Assembly (NCBI GenBank): GCA_026874595.1
Contig: CM049313.1
Location: forward strand, 55,036,159 to 55,100,158
Direction: 5' to 3'
DNA: 64,000 bases
Source of the DNA: Sipunculus nudus
Taxonomy: Eukaryota; Annelida; Sipuncula; Golfingiida; Sipunculidae
This document shows, piece after piece, positions 38,100-50,005 of the stretch. The notes beneath the pieces are model-generated. The model ran no database searches, had not been told where the DNA came from, and saw only the letters and a list, made by a program, of their open reading frames with translations. The position numbers were made by a program, and so were the translations under genes. Position 1 is the stretch's first letter, and each line of letters opens with the position of its first letter.

Positions 38100-38628
38100 G
38101 GTTCCTATAGTAAATCTGAGATGGCAGCACTTTGTAAGTTATGGCAGGTCAATCCTGTTATTAATAAAATTTCTTTGCTTGTTCTAACATGTTGTCTTCT
38201 ATCAAGGAGAAAATCTAGAATCCATAGACAGTAGGAAGGAGGAATGTTATACCTACAGAGCTGATTGATCATGATGTATGGCTGTATGGTATTTAAGGCT
38301 GAAGAATAATCAATGAAAAGTGATCTGGCATAATTTCTGGGGTCCCTGTCTAAGTGTTGATAAATATACTGGTAATAAGTTAATGTGGCAACTGCGTCAC
38401 TTGTGCATCTGCTGGATGAATATATGCAAACTGATGTTGATCTAGCATTGGTTTAACAATTGGAAGTATTTTGTTAAGAACTATTCGCTCCAAAGATTTT
38501 GCGAGAATAGATGTAAGGGCAACAGGCCTGAGAACATTCATCACTTTAGGAGAATTATTTTTGGCGACTCTAATTATTTCTGAGGTCTTCCATAATTTTG
38601 GTAGTTTACATAAGGAGAGAGACAATTA
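38100..38628 (-). mobile_element. LINE reverse transcriptase fragment (3' part of a split LINE)
   Basis: Reads LCKLPKLWKTSEII, then VLRPVALTSILAKSLERIVL and MLDQHQFAY, the fingers region of non-LTR reverse transcriptases (Jockey/CR1-type). After a frameshift near 38390 it continues with LFIDYSSALNTI (motif A, the first catalytic Asp) and later WILDFLLDRRQHV. Frameshifts and stops make it a pseudogene. Its upstream half resumes at 43636 beyond the inserted family A copy. Confidence 0.8.
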
Positions 38629-38819
38629 AACAAGGGACCCATGGGTCACGGCGCTCAGCTGTTTTATATGATAAAAAATATGATTTTGAAATGAGGCACA
38701 TGCTGGTTTTGTGTGGTAATAAATATAAGCTGTATTATGAGTTGTTGGTGTTTAGCTTATGTATGATTTTGATAGTATCTTTGGAGACGGGGAAGAGGAC
38801 TGATTTCATTTATTTTATT

Positions 38820-41244
38820 AACAAGGCCTACAGTCCTAATGCAAACCTGTGCAAAGTTTAGGAGTATGAATGGAGGTTTATTTTTAAAATTTAATATTGA
38901 TCCTCCTAAGTCCTGCATATCTACCTAAGTTATTATGATTTAAGCAAAATGGACTTTTCTGAACTGCAAGTTTCGGACTAGGAAATTTTAAAACCAGAAT
39001 ATGGGTAGTCAACAAGCCACTATGTGTATCCGCAGAAATCAGAGTGGGACGGGTGAAGTGAGGCATGGATTAAGTGGCAAGGGGAATACAGCGTGGTGTG
39101 TTGCATATTAGCATGGATGTCTGCAGCTTAAACGTGAATGTAGGTGGTGCCACCTGTCATATAATCAAGAAAATTGTCCAGGATGTATAAACCTGCAAAA
39201 GTTCAGGTGGATAAGTCAAACCACTGCTGAGATATGAGTGATTTTATCCCAAGGCAGATCAACAGATTGATGCTGTGCATAAGCGGTTGCAGGTGGCGCC
39301 ACTAGTTTTGTCTATGATGAAGAGCTATGTGAGATCTATACACAAGCAAAATTTTGGCCCAATCGGTCAAACTGTTCCTGAGATGTGAGCTTGGATGTCT
39401 GCAGAGTAAACGTGAATGTAGGTGGCGCCACCTGTCACAAAATCGAGAAAGCTGTCCAGGATGTATAAACCTGCAAAAGTTCAGGTGGATAAGTCAAACC
39501 ACTGCTGAGATATGAGTGATTTTATCCCAAGGCAGATCAACAGATTGATGCTGTGCATAAATGGTTGCAGGTGGCGCCACCAGTTTTGTCTATGATGAAG
39601 ACCTATGTGAGATCTATACACAAACAAAATTTTGGCCCAATCGGTCAAACGGTTCCTGAGATATCAGCTTGGATGTCTGCAGAGTAAACGTTCATGTAGG
39701 TGGCGCCACCTGTCATAAAATCGAGAAAGCTGTCCAGGATGTATAAACCTGCAAAATTTCAGGTGGATTAGTCAAACCACTGCTGAGATATGAGTGATTT
39801 TATCCCAAGGCAGATGAACAGATGGACGCTGTGCATAAATGGTTGCAGGTGGCGCCACCAGTTTTGCCTATGATGAAGAGCTATGTGAGATCTATACACA
39901 TGCAAAATTTTGGCCTAATCAGTCAAACGGTTCCTGAGATATGAGCTTGGATGTCTGCAGAGTAAATGTGAATGTAGGTGGCGCCACCTGTCATAAAATC
40001 GAGAAAGCTGTCCATGATGTATAAACCTGCAAAATTTCAGGTGGATAAGTCAAACCACTGCTGAGATATGAGTGATTTTATCCAAAGGCAGATGAACAGA
40101 TGGACGCTGTGCAAAAATGGTTACAGGTGGCCCAACATTTTTAGTGCATGTTATAAAGCTATCAAAGGGCTACATTTGTGCAAAATTTTTAGCCTGATCG
40201 GTCAAACGGTTTCCGAGATATGTGGGTTTATGTGTGGAAACAGACACACAAATGGACGCTGAGAAGGAAAGGTCAGAGGTCAACCAAAAATGAGGGTGCA
40301 GCAGTTCACATGGGACCTAATGATAAACCGATTCGCTTAAAATGCAAACCAAGTTTTTTCAAACAGTTGAAAGATACAGTTCCAATAATCCGGGAATTCT
40401 GCTTCTAAACAATGTGTCAAGACGTCTAGACGCTGGGTCAAGACGTCTAGACACATTGTCTAGACACCCCCCCCCCCCAGCCAGGTCAGTTGCCATGGTG
40501 ATGTCTGGACCCCACCTGTTTGTACTGAGTGACCTCTTACTTGGCTGCTGAAACTCAGTATGAAGTCAAATCTGTTTTCAAATACAGAAAGCCTTTTTCA
40601 ATTAGCTACAATGCTTTTTTAAAACTGTATTTACCCAATCTATTCTTATAAAACTGGCAGAATCCTACCATAGAATAATTCTTGTAAAATTTAAACCAAT
40701 CAGCTGAACAGTTTCATCAAAAATCAGTGTATAAGCTAGAAGAGTTTAAAATTACATTTTCGCTTGTAAAAAAACACATCAATGTAGGTGGCGCCACCAA
40801 TACCTCAAAATCAGATATGACATATGTGACAAACATTGGTATAAAATTTGGTCATTATAGCTCCAGCCGTTTTTGAGATTTTAATTTCAGTGTGCTTTTT
40901 TGGACAGATGACTAAGTTCAACCTCCTGTAACTTGGCCAAAAATCTCCCAACTGGAACCATTTGAACAAACTTGAGAGAGATTGTTCCAGGGATCATTTT
41001 TGTGAAATATTGGACAATTTGGCTGGACAGTTTCAGAGAAGAAGATTTTTAAGCTTTTTCTCTATAAAATCTAAATTAATGCAGTTACCCAATAATAAGC
41101 TCCAGGGCACCAAGTTTCACATGTGACGAATTTTTACATGTAATTTGGAGCTGCTAGCTCCGACAGCCATGGACAACGGAAAGCCAGCCCTGGACGGTGG
41201 ATGGACAACGCTGCGCCATCGCATAAGCTCACAGGTTCGCTAAC
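38820..41244 (-). mobile_element. Family B repeat copy B-b, nested in A7
   Basis: Right end AACAAGGCCTACAGTCCTAA at 38820 and left end CATAAGCTCACAGGTTCGCT...AAC at 41244. The sequence on both sides is continuous in A5 at ~32850, which proves the insertion and its limits to within the shared AAC. It contains the Helitron-like end at 38994 and a four-unit core. Confidence 0.8.
38994..40330 (-). mobile_element. Helitron-like element inside B-b
   Basis: The minus-strand 3' end CTGG before T is at 38994, as in B-a. The 5' side is judged by similarity to 28600-28715. Four core units (GTAGGTGGYGCCACCTGTCA at 39140, 39418, 39698, 39974). B-a has about ten, so the array length differs between otherwise matching copies. 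Confidence 0.65.
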
Positions 41245-43635
41245 AAATGGAGTGCTTTTGTCACACAGATTTTGACTTGGCCATATAAATTATAAGCAGC
41301 ACATAGAGTATAAGAGTTTAACTATTTATTAAAATTTAATAACAAATATGTGCCAAATATAATTTTTATTAAAAATGATAAGAGAATCATGATTTTTTTT
41401 AATAAAATATAACTGAAATGATTATTAAAATAATATTATAGAATATATTCATGAATGCATTCATGAATACATTTTGAAAGGATTTGCACTTGTATTCAAA
41501 TACTTTCATTTTTACCTGAATTCCCATTCTTATGCAAGAAATTTTATAATTATTCATATTTGTATTCACATTTGCAAAGTATTTGCACCATGTCTGGTAT
41601 TTATTTAGTTTTAGCCAAAAAATCATGACGAGAATCCAGAACATAAAAAATTCACAAATTTAAATAATTATCATAAGTACCTGGTTTTATGGCTTTTATT
41701 TATATTAAAAAAATAATAAATGAAATATATTCACTTTGGACTACTTTCACATCAATCTACACACTAGAAACAGTAGGAATCTAGATTAATATTATCAACT
41801 GCATCTTTGTCTATCATTAATTTCCCTAATATGATCTCTAATGATTAGTAATGAATAATATGATCTATTTTTGTTATCATAAAAATTGAACTGAAAAATA
41901 CCATAGTATACTGCATGGTGTTATTTGGAATACGTGACATTCTATTTATCCATACAAGATTCTTACATCATCATTAACTGCAAGTTAATTTCCTGTTACT
42001 CATCAACTAACAAATTTCTTTTCTATTAATTTTTCTTTAATTTGTTATTAAAAACCAATCAAAATTTATTAATTTATTGTTTATTGTTATGTTGTTTTTC
42101 AAAACAACTACTAGATGAGTTGGGTTGGACACCTGGATCAACTGTGGTTGGCCATAATCTGCCTGGCTGCTCCAGTGTATGCCTCGCCTCAAGCCTGCAT
42201 AATTTGCTGAAAGGTCAACAAGGTCAACATACAGGTGACTGAAGAGGGGCTGGGGAGAGCCTTGGTCTGACATTGTCTCATAAAAACATTAATAAAAGCT
42301 ACAATTTTTGGCCAATTTCTTTCAGCTGTCTAAACTAAAAAGCTGAAATCCATATGTGTGCATGATATGAAAATTATATCAACAGTGCTCACAGGAAACA
42401 AACATGCCATGGTCAAAGTTGGGCAAAATTTAAGGTACTAATTTTATATTTATACTAATAACTTATAAAATTTGAAAAATTCAGAACTAATTTTAGGTAT
42501 TCAATTGAATCTTGATTAAATAATGTTACATCCCTGACAAAAAATCTCTAGCTTCAGCAATCCTCTTGTTAAGGGAGCAAGTATATCTTGAGTTTTACAA
42601 AGTGCATTATGTTTGGGCCCATAACTTAAAATAATTACACAATACTGACATCATTTCTGGCATGTGCATAGCGAATGTATAGAAAAATATGTATATTATA
42701 TATGATCAATGTCAGTTCAGTGGTTTTGATAATAGGCAGTGTTGTTTAACAATGGGTTTTTAATGGAAAATGAAGTTTTTCATTAATATCTCGAATGAAA
42801 TTAAGGATTTTGGAGACATCTAACTGTTTGCCAAAATTTAGGAACTGAGAGCTGAAGCTGGGGAGCTGAGCTCTAGCAAACTGCATTACACTAGCTTGAT
42901 GTAAACAATATATGACATGGTGCTTGAAAACTTAAATAAAATCTACAGTTTTTGATCAACCTGTTTAAAATTTTTGGTGTTAACAGATGAAATGCTAACA
43001 AAAACATGCTGTGAAAATTAATTAGACAGCAATTACAGGGAAAAAATGTGCCATGGTCAAAGTTGGTCAAAATTTAAGGTACCAATTTTTTATTTTTGCT
43101 AAAATTTTAAAAAATTTAAAAGATTTTGATCTTATTTTGGGTATACAATTGAATTTTGATTTATTAAAGTTATATTACTGTAAAAAAAGTCCTTAGCTTT
43201 AACATGTTTTGTGTTAAGTGATCAAATATCTTTCCGGATTTTTTACAAAATGCATTATGTTTGGGCCCATAACTTTTTTAAATTATATAATACAGACCTA
43301 ATTTCTGGCAAGTACATAGGAACTATATAGAGGATTATTTCTGGTATATATGAGGAAAAACAGATGAGTGGTTTTGATATCAGTCAGTCCTGAAGTGTGA
43401 AAAATAGGTTTTAAATAAAAAATTGAGGTTTTGCCTTAATTTTTTAAAGGAACGAAGTCGCAAAGACCCAGTTTTCGGCTTGGTTGGAGATCTTCTGGAC
43501 ATCTTATATTATGCCGAATTTTGGATTCCTAGGTCTTACGGTTTCAAAACGTGCTATTTAACGGACGGACGGACAGCTGACGGACAAAGGACCACATCTA
43601 TAGCTCAGATGACTTATAGTCAGCTGAGCTAAAAA

Positions 43636-44778
43636 TGTGATGTCTGATGAAGGACAAACAATTTCTACAGGTTTTAATAAATCTGCCACTGATTTTGTCA
43701 GGTCCACAGGCTTTCTTTCATTAATCTTACTTAACATTTGTTAACATCAGTTAGATCAGTAAGGATGCCATCATCGCATGATTTTAAATTTGCTCTCAGA
43801 CTGCTCCGAATGTCATCATTTTCTTTTGAGAAATCACTTTCATCGCAACATGCATAAATGTATTTAATTTGTCAGCATAACCATTTTCAGCAAGCAGTGA
43901 GCATTCTTTCTTGCTTTCAGTTATACCAGTTAGTTCATGAAGACCCTTGCAAGCATCTTTTGATTGCTGGCTACGGAACAGTTTTTCTACTTTCTTTTTA
44001 TATTGTTGTTTGGCTTTCTAAATGGCAGAATCAGTTTCTTTTTGTAAGTCATATCTGTTAATTATCCAAATTGCATGTGAAGGCTTGGTGCTTTCATACA
44101 ATAAATTTCCTTAGATCAATATTGATCCAAGGTTTATGATTACGGTAAATCTTAATGGTTTTAGTGGATACCAGCATGTCTTCACAAAATGATATATAAC
44201 TAGACAAAGTATCAGTAAATTCATCTAAATCATATGAAGTGTCAATGAACATTTGCCAGTCTGTTAGATCAAAACATGTTTGTAGGGTCTCATAGGCTTC
44301 CTTTGAGTTCACTTTAATATTAATTTCACGTGGTTTCAGCATTTGAAGTTTATGTCTGTAAGTAGGTTGCATATAGATCATATTATGGTCACTTTTTTTC
44401 AGTGTAGGACCTTGAACATATTTATAAGCAGATTTAATATTATAATAAAATAAGTCTAGTTTCTGGTGACCTCTTGTGTTACAGTTCACGTACTGTGTGT
44501 AGTTTGGAAGTGGTTGATCAAAATCACAGTGGTTCATATCTCCGAGTACAATATGCAGAGCTTGTGGTTTCTTTTCTTCTAATTGGGCAACAATATCCTG
44601 TTTCTTCCTTGATGCAATGTCTTTATCAGCATGGGGGGGGGGGGGGGGATGTAAACGACTGTGCGAGATATATTGCCATTGGTAAACTCTCTAGGTAGGT
44701 ATGAAGGATGTATGCTCACTGATAGGGCTTCAAGGTCTGGTGAACATATATAAGACTTGACGGTTATATTCTAACCGC
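43636..44778 (-). mobile_element. LINE endonuclease and linker (5' part of the split LINE; tandem copy 1)
   Basis: Minus-strand reading shows SPDLEALSVSIHPSYLPREF, a proline run made by a G16 homopolymer (44633-44648), LGDMNHCDFDQPLPNYTQYV, and KKSDHNMIYMQ. This is the AP endonuclease domain of non-LTR retrotransposons with the SDH catalytic motif. The linker then runs to GPDKISGRFIKTC, just before A7. The element is 5'-truncated near 44778. Several frame breaks; not functional. Confidence 0.8.
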
Positions 44779-45378
44779 TAAATGCTATTATATATTATTT
44801 AAATTGGTATATAGTAGAAGCTTATTACAGTCGGTTTCACCTCCTGCTGTCCACCTGTTTTTTGTTGATGATTTTCTTAAAAGTTTATATTTTTCAATAA
44901 TTTCCAAGAAAATAACAAATGGAAGTGACATAAAAAATATGGCAATATTAATTTTACAACCAATCCCCCGTTTATGTTTCACAACATTTTAGTCACTTCA
45001 ACAAGATCTGGCTGATATGATGTGTTCCTCCGTAAGTAGCCATCTTTGTTTTAGCTGGTTATATTTTTCAGCGTGTTTACTTGAGATCATCCAATCAGCA
45101 CCTGTCAGCTGAGGCTGTTTTTTGGATGTGACCAATGACCTTGACTGCCATATTTGGGTCTGATATGTTGTAAAATGTAGACTGATTTCTCATATTTTCA
45201 AATAATTCTGTTTCTTAAATAAGGTGTAAGGTAGGTATTTATATACCTTGTTGAAATATAGGTCCTTTATTCCTCTACTCTCCAATATAATTGTTTCCCT
45301 TGAAAAATACGTAACTAATAAAAATTTTCATAGCAAAAAACAGGTAGACATGGGGGGATGAAATGGACTATAGGCCTT

Positions 45379-45412
45379 GAACCCACATTTTTAAAAAAGA
45401 AAATGTGGGTTC
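45379..45412. repeat. 13-bp-stem inverted repeat
   Basis: GAACCCACATTTT (45379-45391) and AAAATGTGGGTTC (45400-45412) form a perfect hairpin with an 8-nt loop. AACCCACATTTG recurs ~45 nt downstream. Present in all three units. Confidence 0.8.
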
Positions 45413-45624
45413 ACTTCATGTTTTAGCTGATCCATGTAAGTTTATTGTAAACCCACATTTGTTGTTTTGTCAATGACGTCGCATACCGCTAAACATAATG
45501 ACATATCACATAAAAAAATAAGATAAGAAATGATGCAGATTGTATACTGCAGCCTGTAGGTCCTTTAGTGACAGCCTGACAGGTGGGAGTCACAATATGT
45601 AAACCGTCACTGTAGGGTCGGCAG

Positions 45625-45701
45625 TAGTCCATCTCTGGACCCTTGTGTCCTATGTTAGACCTGATGTCTTACATAGGACACAAGGGTCCAGAGATGGACT
45701 A
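45625..45701. mobile_element. 77-bp inverted-repeat mini-element with 9-bp flanking duplication (copy 1)
   Basis: Perfect 31-bp arms (45625-45655 and 45671-45701, beginning TAGTCCATCTCTGGACCCTT) around a 15-nt loop. Flanked by the direct repeat GGTCGGCAG at 45616-45624 and 45702-45710, as expected of a target-site duplication. It would be a very small MITE or fold-back. Equivalent copies are in units 2 and 3. Confidence 0.85.
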
Positions 45702-45718
45702 GGTCGGCAGGTCAGTGT

Positions 45719-46002
45719 AATGCCTATTTGAGCATGGAGCCTACCTTCGGTGGTCCCCCGTTTGTTTCTTCGATTGTTTTGGAACCCCATGGATTCCAGA
45801 ACTTCAGGATGAACGGCTGTATGTATTTGTGGAAGACCCACAACAGGACAGGAATAACGATGCACGGAACACACACCATTTCGAAATAAACCTCACAGAA
45901 CCTTCACGAACGTCAACAAGGATATACTCTGTCACAACTGCTGAGCTGTTAGTTCCAATATCCCCGGCAGGTGTCGCCAGCAGTTATGACTCAGCAAATC
46001 AG
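45719..46002 (+). other. Open frame ending at a splice-donor-like site (unknown)
   Basis: Open from after a TAA near 45715. It reads LFEHGAYLRWSPVCFFDCFG, then VFVEDPQQDRNNDARNTHHF and IYSVTTAELLVPISP, and ends SSYDSANQ at CAG/GTACAT. The non-repetitive composition and the donor suggest a possible captured exon. There is no ATG in frame, no recognised domain, and no visible partner exon. Identical in all three tandem units. Confidence 0.25.
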
Positions 46003-46427
46003 GTACATTTGATGTGTGAAATAAAAGAGCTTGATAATATTAAAATACATGTCTTAATGGCATGGAAGACGCATTTGATTTTTTTTTTCTCATTATATAA
46101 TCCTGGTTTTTGCTGTGGATTAAACGGTCGGCATAACGTACGTGCTCTGCTCTGTTTTGGAAACCACACCGCTTAGTTTGATATTGTACGTTCTTTTATC
46201 CCGAACGAAAATTCTGTTCCACGGCAAGAATCGCGCCCCTCCTGTTTTTCTGGAACACATTATTTTGGTCTCCAATGTTGTGTTGATTGCTACATATGCT
46301 CTTTCCTCGATTACTTCAAATGTTCATAGAGGAATTATTTAAAATGGAACCAATTAAAGAACTGACTGAAGAACTTTTAAATTGTATTCTTGAAATCCTG
46401 CATATAGGCCTACATATATAGGCCCCC

Positions 46428-46430
<3 letters not shown>

Positions 46431-46503
<73 letters not shown>
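46431..46503. repeat. (TA)n microsatellite
   Basis: About 70 bp of uninterrupted TA. The matching tracts in units 2 (about 49050-49109) and 3 (about 51664-51724) have different lengths. Confidence 0.95.
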
Positions 46504-46746
46504 TTTTTGTCCTTTTTTGTCCTGAAATTTTCTACGGGAAAATCGCTTGTTCGCTCCATTTCTACAACATAGTTCGTTGATCGTTTACTATTATAATTTT
46601 TTGCCTTAGGCCAAAAAAATAAAAGGTATGGTTCTCAGGCACCATCCGCGTCAATTTTAACCCCCCGAATAAAAAAACTTATTTTGATTTTCATCTTTCA
46701 AGAAGATATAATAATACAATTTTGACAAGATTTCCTTTGTTATCAG

Positions 46747-47390
46747 GTTTATGATTACGGTAAATCTTAATGGTTTTAGTGGATACCAGCATGTCTTCAC
46801 AAAATGATATATAACTAGACAAAGTATCAGTAAATTCATCTAAATCATATGAAGTGTCAATGAACATTTGCCAGTCTGTTAGATCAAAACATGTTTGTAG
46901 GGTCTCATAGGCTTCCTTTGAGTTCACTTTAATATTAATTTCACGTGGTTTCAGCATTTGAAGTTTATGTCTGTAAGTAGGTTGCATATAGATCATATTA
47001 TGGTCACTTTTTTTCAGTGTAGGACCTTGAACATATTTATAAGCAGATTTAATATTATAATAAAATAAGTCTAGTTTCTGGTGACCTCTTGTGTTACAGT
47101 TCACGTACTGTGTGTAGTTTGGAAGTGGTTGATCAAAATCACAGTGGTTCATATCTCCGAGTACAATATGCAGAGCTTGTGGTTTCTTTTCTTCTAATTG
47201 GGCAACAATATCCTGTTTCTTCCTTGATGCAATGTCTTTATCAGCACGGGGGGGGGGGGGGGGGGGGATGTAAACGACTGTGAGAGATATATTGCCATTG
47301 GTAAACTCTCTAGGTAGGTATGAAGGATGTATGCTCACTGATAGGGCTTCAAGGTCTGGTGAACATATATAAGACTTGACGGTTATATTC
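46747..47390 (-). mobile_element. LINE endonuclease fragment (copy 2)
   Basis: The longest open version: 215 codons on the minus strand from 47338, because its G20 run (47248-47267) leaves the frame open through a polyproline stretch. Carries LGDMNH and SDHNMI. Confidence 0.8.
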
Positions 47391-48243
47391 TAACCGCTAA
47401 ATGCTATTATATATTATTTAAATTGGTATATAGTAGAAGCTTATTACAGTCGGTTTCACCTCCTGCTGTCCACCTGTTTTTTGTTGATGATTTTCTTAAA
47501 AGTTTATATTTTTCAATAATTTCCAAGAAAATAACAAATGGAAGTGACATAAAAAATATGGCAATATTAATTTTACAACCAATCCCCCGTTTATGTTTCA
47601 CAACATTTTAGTCACTTCAACAAGATCTGGCTGATATGATGTGTTCCTCCGTAAGTAGCCATCTTTGTTTTAGCTGGTTATATTTTTCAGCGTGTTTACT
47701 TGAGATCATCCAATCAGCACCTGTCAGCTGAGGCTGTTTTTTGGATGTGACCAATGACCTTGACTGCCATATTTGGGTCTGATATGTTGTAAAATGTAGA
47801 CTGATTTCTCATATTTTCAAATAATTCTGTTTCTTAAATAAGGTGTAAGGTAGGTATTTATATACCTTGTTGAAATATAGGTCCTTTATTCCTCTACTCT
47901 CCAATATAATTGTTTCCCTTGAAAAATACGTAACTAATAAAAATTTTCATAGCAAAAAACAGGTAGACATGGGGGGATGAAATGGACTATAGGCCTTGAA
48001 CCCACATTTTTAAAAAAGAAAATGTGGGTTCACTTCATGTTTTAGCTGATCCATGTAAGTTTATTGTAAACCCACATTTGTTGTTTTGTCAATGACGTCG
48101 CATACCGCTAAACATAATGACATATCACATAAAAAAATAAGATAAGAAATGATGCAGATTGTATACTGCAGCCTGTAGGTCCTTTAGTGACAGCCTGACA
48201 GGTGGGAGTCACAATATGTAAACCGTCACTGTAGGGTCGGCAG

Positions 48244-48320
48244 TAGTCCATCTCTGGACCCTTGTGTCCTATGTTAGACCTGATGTCTTACATAGGACAC
48301 AAGGGTCCAGAGATGGACTA
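48244..48320. mobile_element. 77-bp inverted-repeat mini-element (copy 2)
   Basis: Identical copy carried by tandem unit 2, with the same GGTCGGCAG flanks. Confidence 0.8.
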
Positions 48321-49046
48321 GGTCGGCAGGTCAGTGTAATGCCTATTTGAGCATGGAGCCTACCTTCGGTGGTCCCCCGTTTGTTTCTTCGATTGTTTTG
48401 GAACCCCATGGATTCCAGAACTTCAGGATGAACGGCTGTATGTATTTGTGGAAGACCCACAACAGGACAGGAATAACGATGCACGGAACACACACCATTT
48501 CGAAATAAACCTCACAGAACCTTCACGAACGTCAACAAGGATATACTCTGTCACAACTGCTGAGCTGTTAGTTCCAATATCCCCGGCAGGTGTCGCCAGC
48601 AGTTATGACTCAGCAAATCAGGTACATTTGATGTGTGAAATAAAAGAGCTTGATAATATTAAAATACATGTCTTAATGGCATGGAAGACGCATTTGATTT
48701 TTTTTTTCTCATTATATAATCCTGGTTTTTGCTGTGGATTAAACGGTCGGCATAACGTACGTGCTCTGCTCTGTTTTGGAAACCACACCGCTTAGTTTGA
48801 TATTGTACGTTCTTTTATCCCGAACGAAAATTCTGTTCCACGGCAAGAATCGCGCCCCTCCTGTTTTTCTGGAACACATTATTTTGGTCTCCAATGTTGT
48901 GTTGATTGCTACATATGCTCTTTCCTCGATTACTTCAAATGTTCATAGAGGAATTATTTAAAATGGAACCAATTAAAGAACTGACTGAAGAACTTTTAAA
49001 TTGTATTCTTGAAATCCTGCATATAGGCCTACATATATAGGCCCCC

Positions 49047-49110
<64 letters not shown>

Positions 49111-49353
49111 TTTTTGTCCTTTTTTGTCCTGAAATTTTCTACGGGAAAATCGCTTGTTCGCTCCATTTCTACAACATAGTTCGTTGATCGTTTACTATTA
49201 TAATTTTTTGCCTTAGGCCAAAAAAATAAAAGGTATGGTTCTCAGGCACCATCCGCGTCAATTTTAACCCCCCGAATAAAAAAACTTATTTTGATTTTCA
49301 TCTTTCAAGAAGATATAATAATACAATTTTGACAAGATTTCCTTTGTTATCAG

Positions 49354-50005
49354 GTTTATGATTACGGTAAATCTTAATGGTTTTAGTGGATACCAGCATG
49401 TCTTCACAAAATGATATATAACTAGACAAAGTATCAGTAAATTCATCTAAATCATATGAAGTGTCAATGAACATTTGCCAGTCTGTTAGATCAAAACATG
49501 TTTGTAGGGTCTCATAGGCTTCCTTTGAGTTCACTTTAATATTAATTTCACGTGGTTTCAGCATTTGAAGTTTATGTCTGTAAGTAGGTTGCATATAGAT
49601 CATATTATGGTCACTTTTTTTCAGTGTAGGACCTTGAACATATTTATAAGCAGATTTAATATTATAATAAAATAAGTCTAGTTTCTGGTGACCTCTTGTG
49701 TTACAGTTCACGTACTGTGTGTAGTTTGGAAGTGGTTGATCAAAATCACAGTGGTTCATATCTCCGAGTACAATATGCAGAGCTTGTGGTTTCTTTTCTT
49801 CTAATTGGGCAACAATATCCTGTTTCTTCCTTGATGCAATGTCTTTATCAGCACGGGGGGGGGGGGGGGGGGGGGGGGGGGGATGTAAACGACTGTGAGA
49901 GATATATTGCCATTGGTAAACTCTCTAGGTAGGTATGAAGGATGTATGCTCACTGATAGGGCTTCAAGGTCTGGTGAACATATATAAGACTTGACGGTTA
50001 TATTC
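49354..50005 (-). mobile_element. LINE endonuclease fragment (copy 3)
   Basis: Same sequence with a G28 run (49855-49882), which breaks the frame before LGDMNH. 153 codons stay open downstream. Confidence 0.8.

Larger units (their letters stand above)
38629..43635 (-). mobile_element. Family A repeat copy A7, inserted into the LINE and itself carrying B-b
   Basis: Right end AACAAGGGACCCATGGGTCA at 38629; left end CAGCTGAGCTAAAAA at 43635 with adjoining ACGGACGGACGGAC. LINE coding sequence lies on both sides, and the two reading frames join into one reverse transcriptase. Without the 2.4-kb B-b insertion it is ~2.6 kb, the same length as A5. Confidence 0.8.
44130..46744. repeat. 2.6-kb tandem unit, copy 1
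   Basis: First of three nearly identical direct copies (2615 bp). Contents in order: LINE endonuclease (minus), noncoding spacer, a 13-bp-stem inverted repeat (45379-45412), a 77-bp inverted-repeat element (45625-45701), an open frame with a donor (about 45719-46002), and a TA microsatellite (about 46431-46503). Preceded by LINE sequence, which places the left breakpoint inside the LINE. Confidence 0.95.
46745..49351. repeat. 2.6-kb tandem unit, copy 2
   Basis: 2607 bp. Differs from copy 1 mainly in homopolymer and TA lengths and a few single bases. At the junction, LINE ...IYRNHKP is fused to unrelated sequence (DNKGNLVK), the unit's right edge. Confidence 0.95.

Noticed and set aside
43423-43632. 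69-codon plus-strand frame ending in CYLTDGRTADGQRT
   Set aside because: Antisense of the family A left end and its GACGG simple repeat.
45650-45874. 74-codon minus-strand frame repeated in all three units
   Set aside because: Runs through the 77-bp inverted repeat and its target duplication, so it is composite and unlikely to be real.
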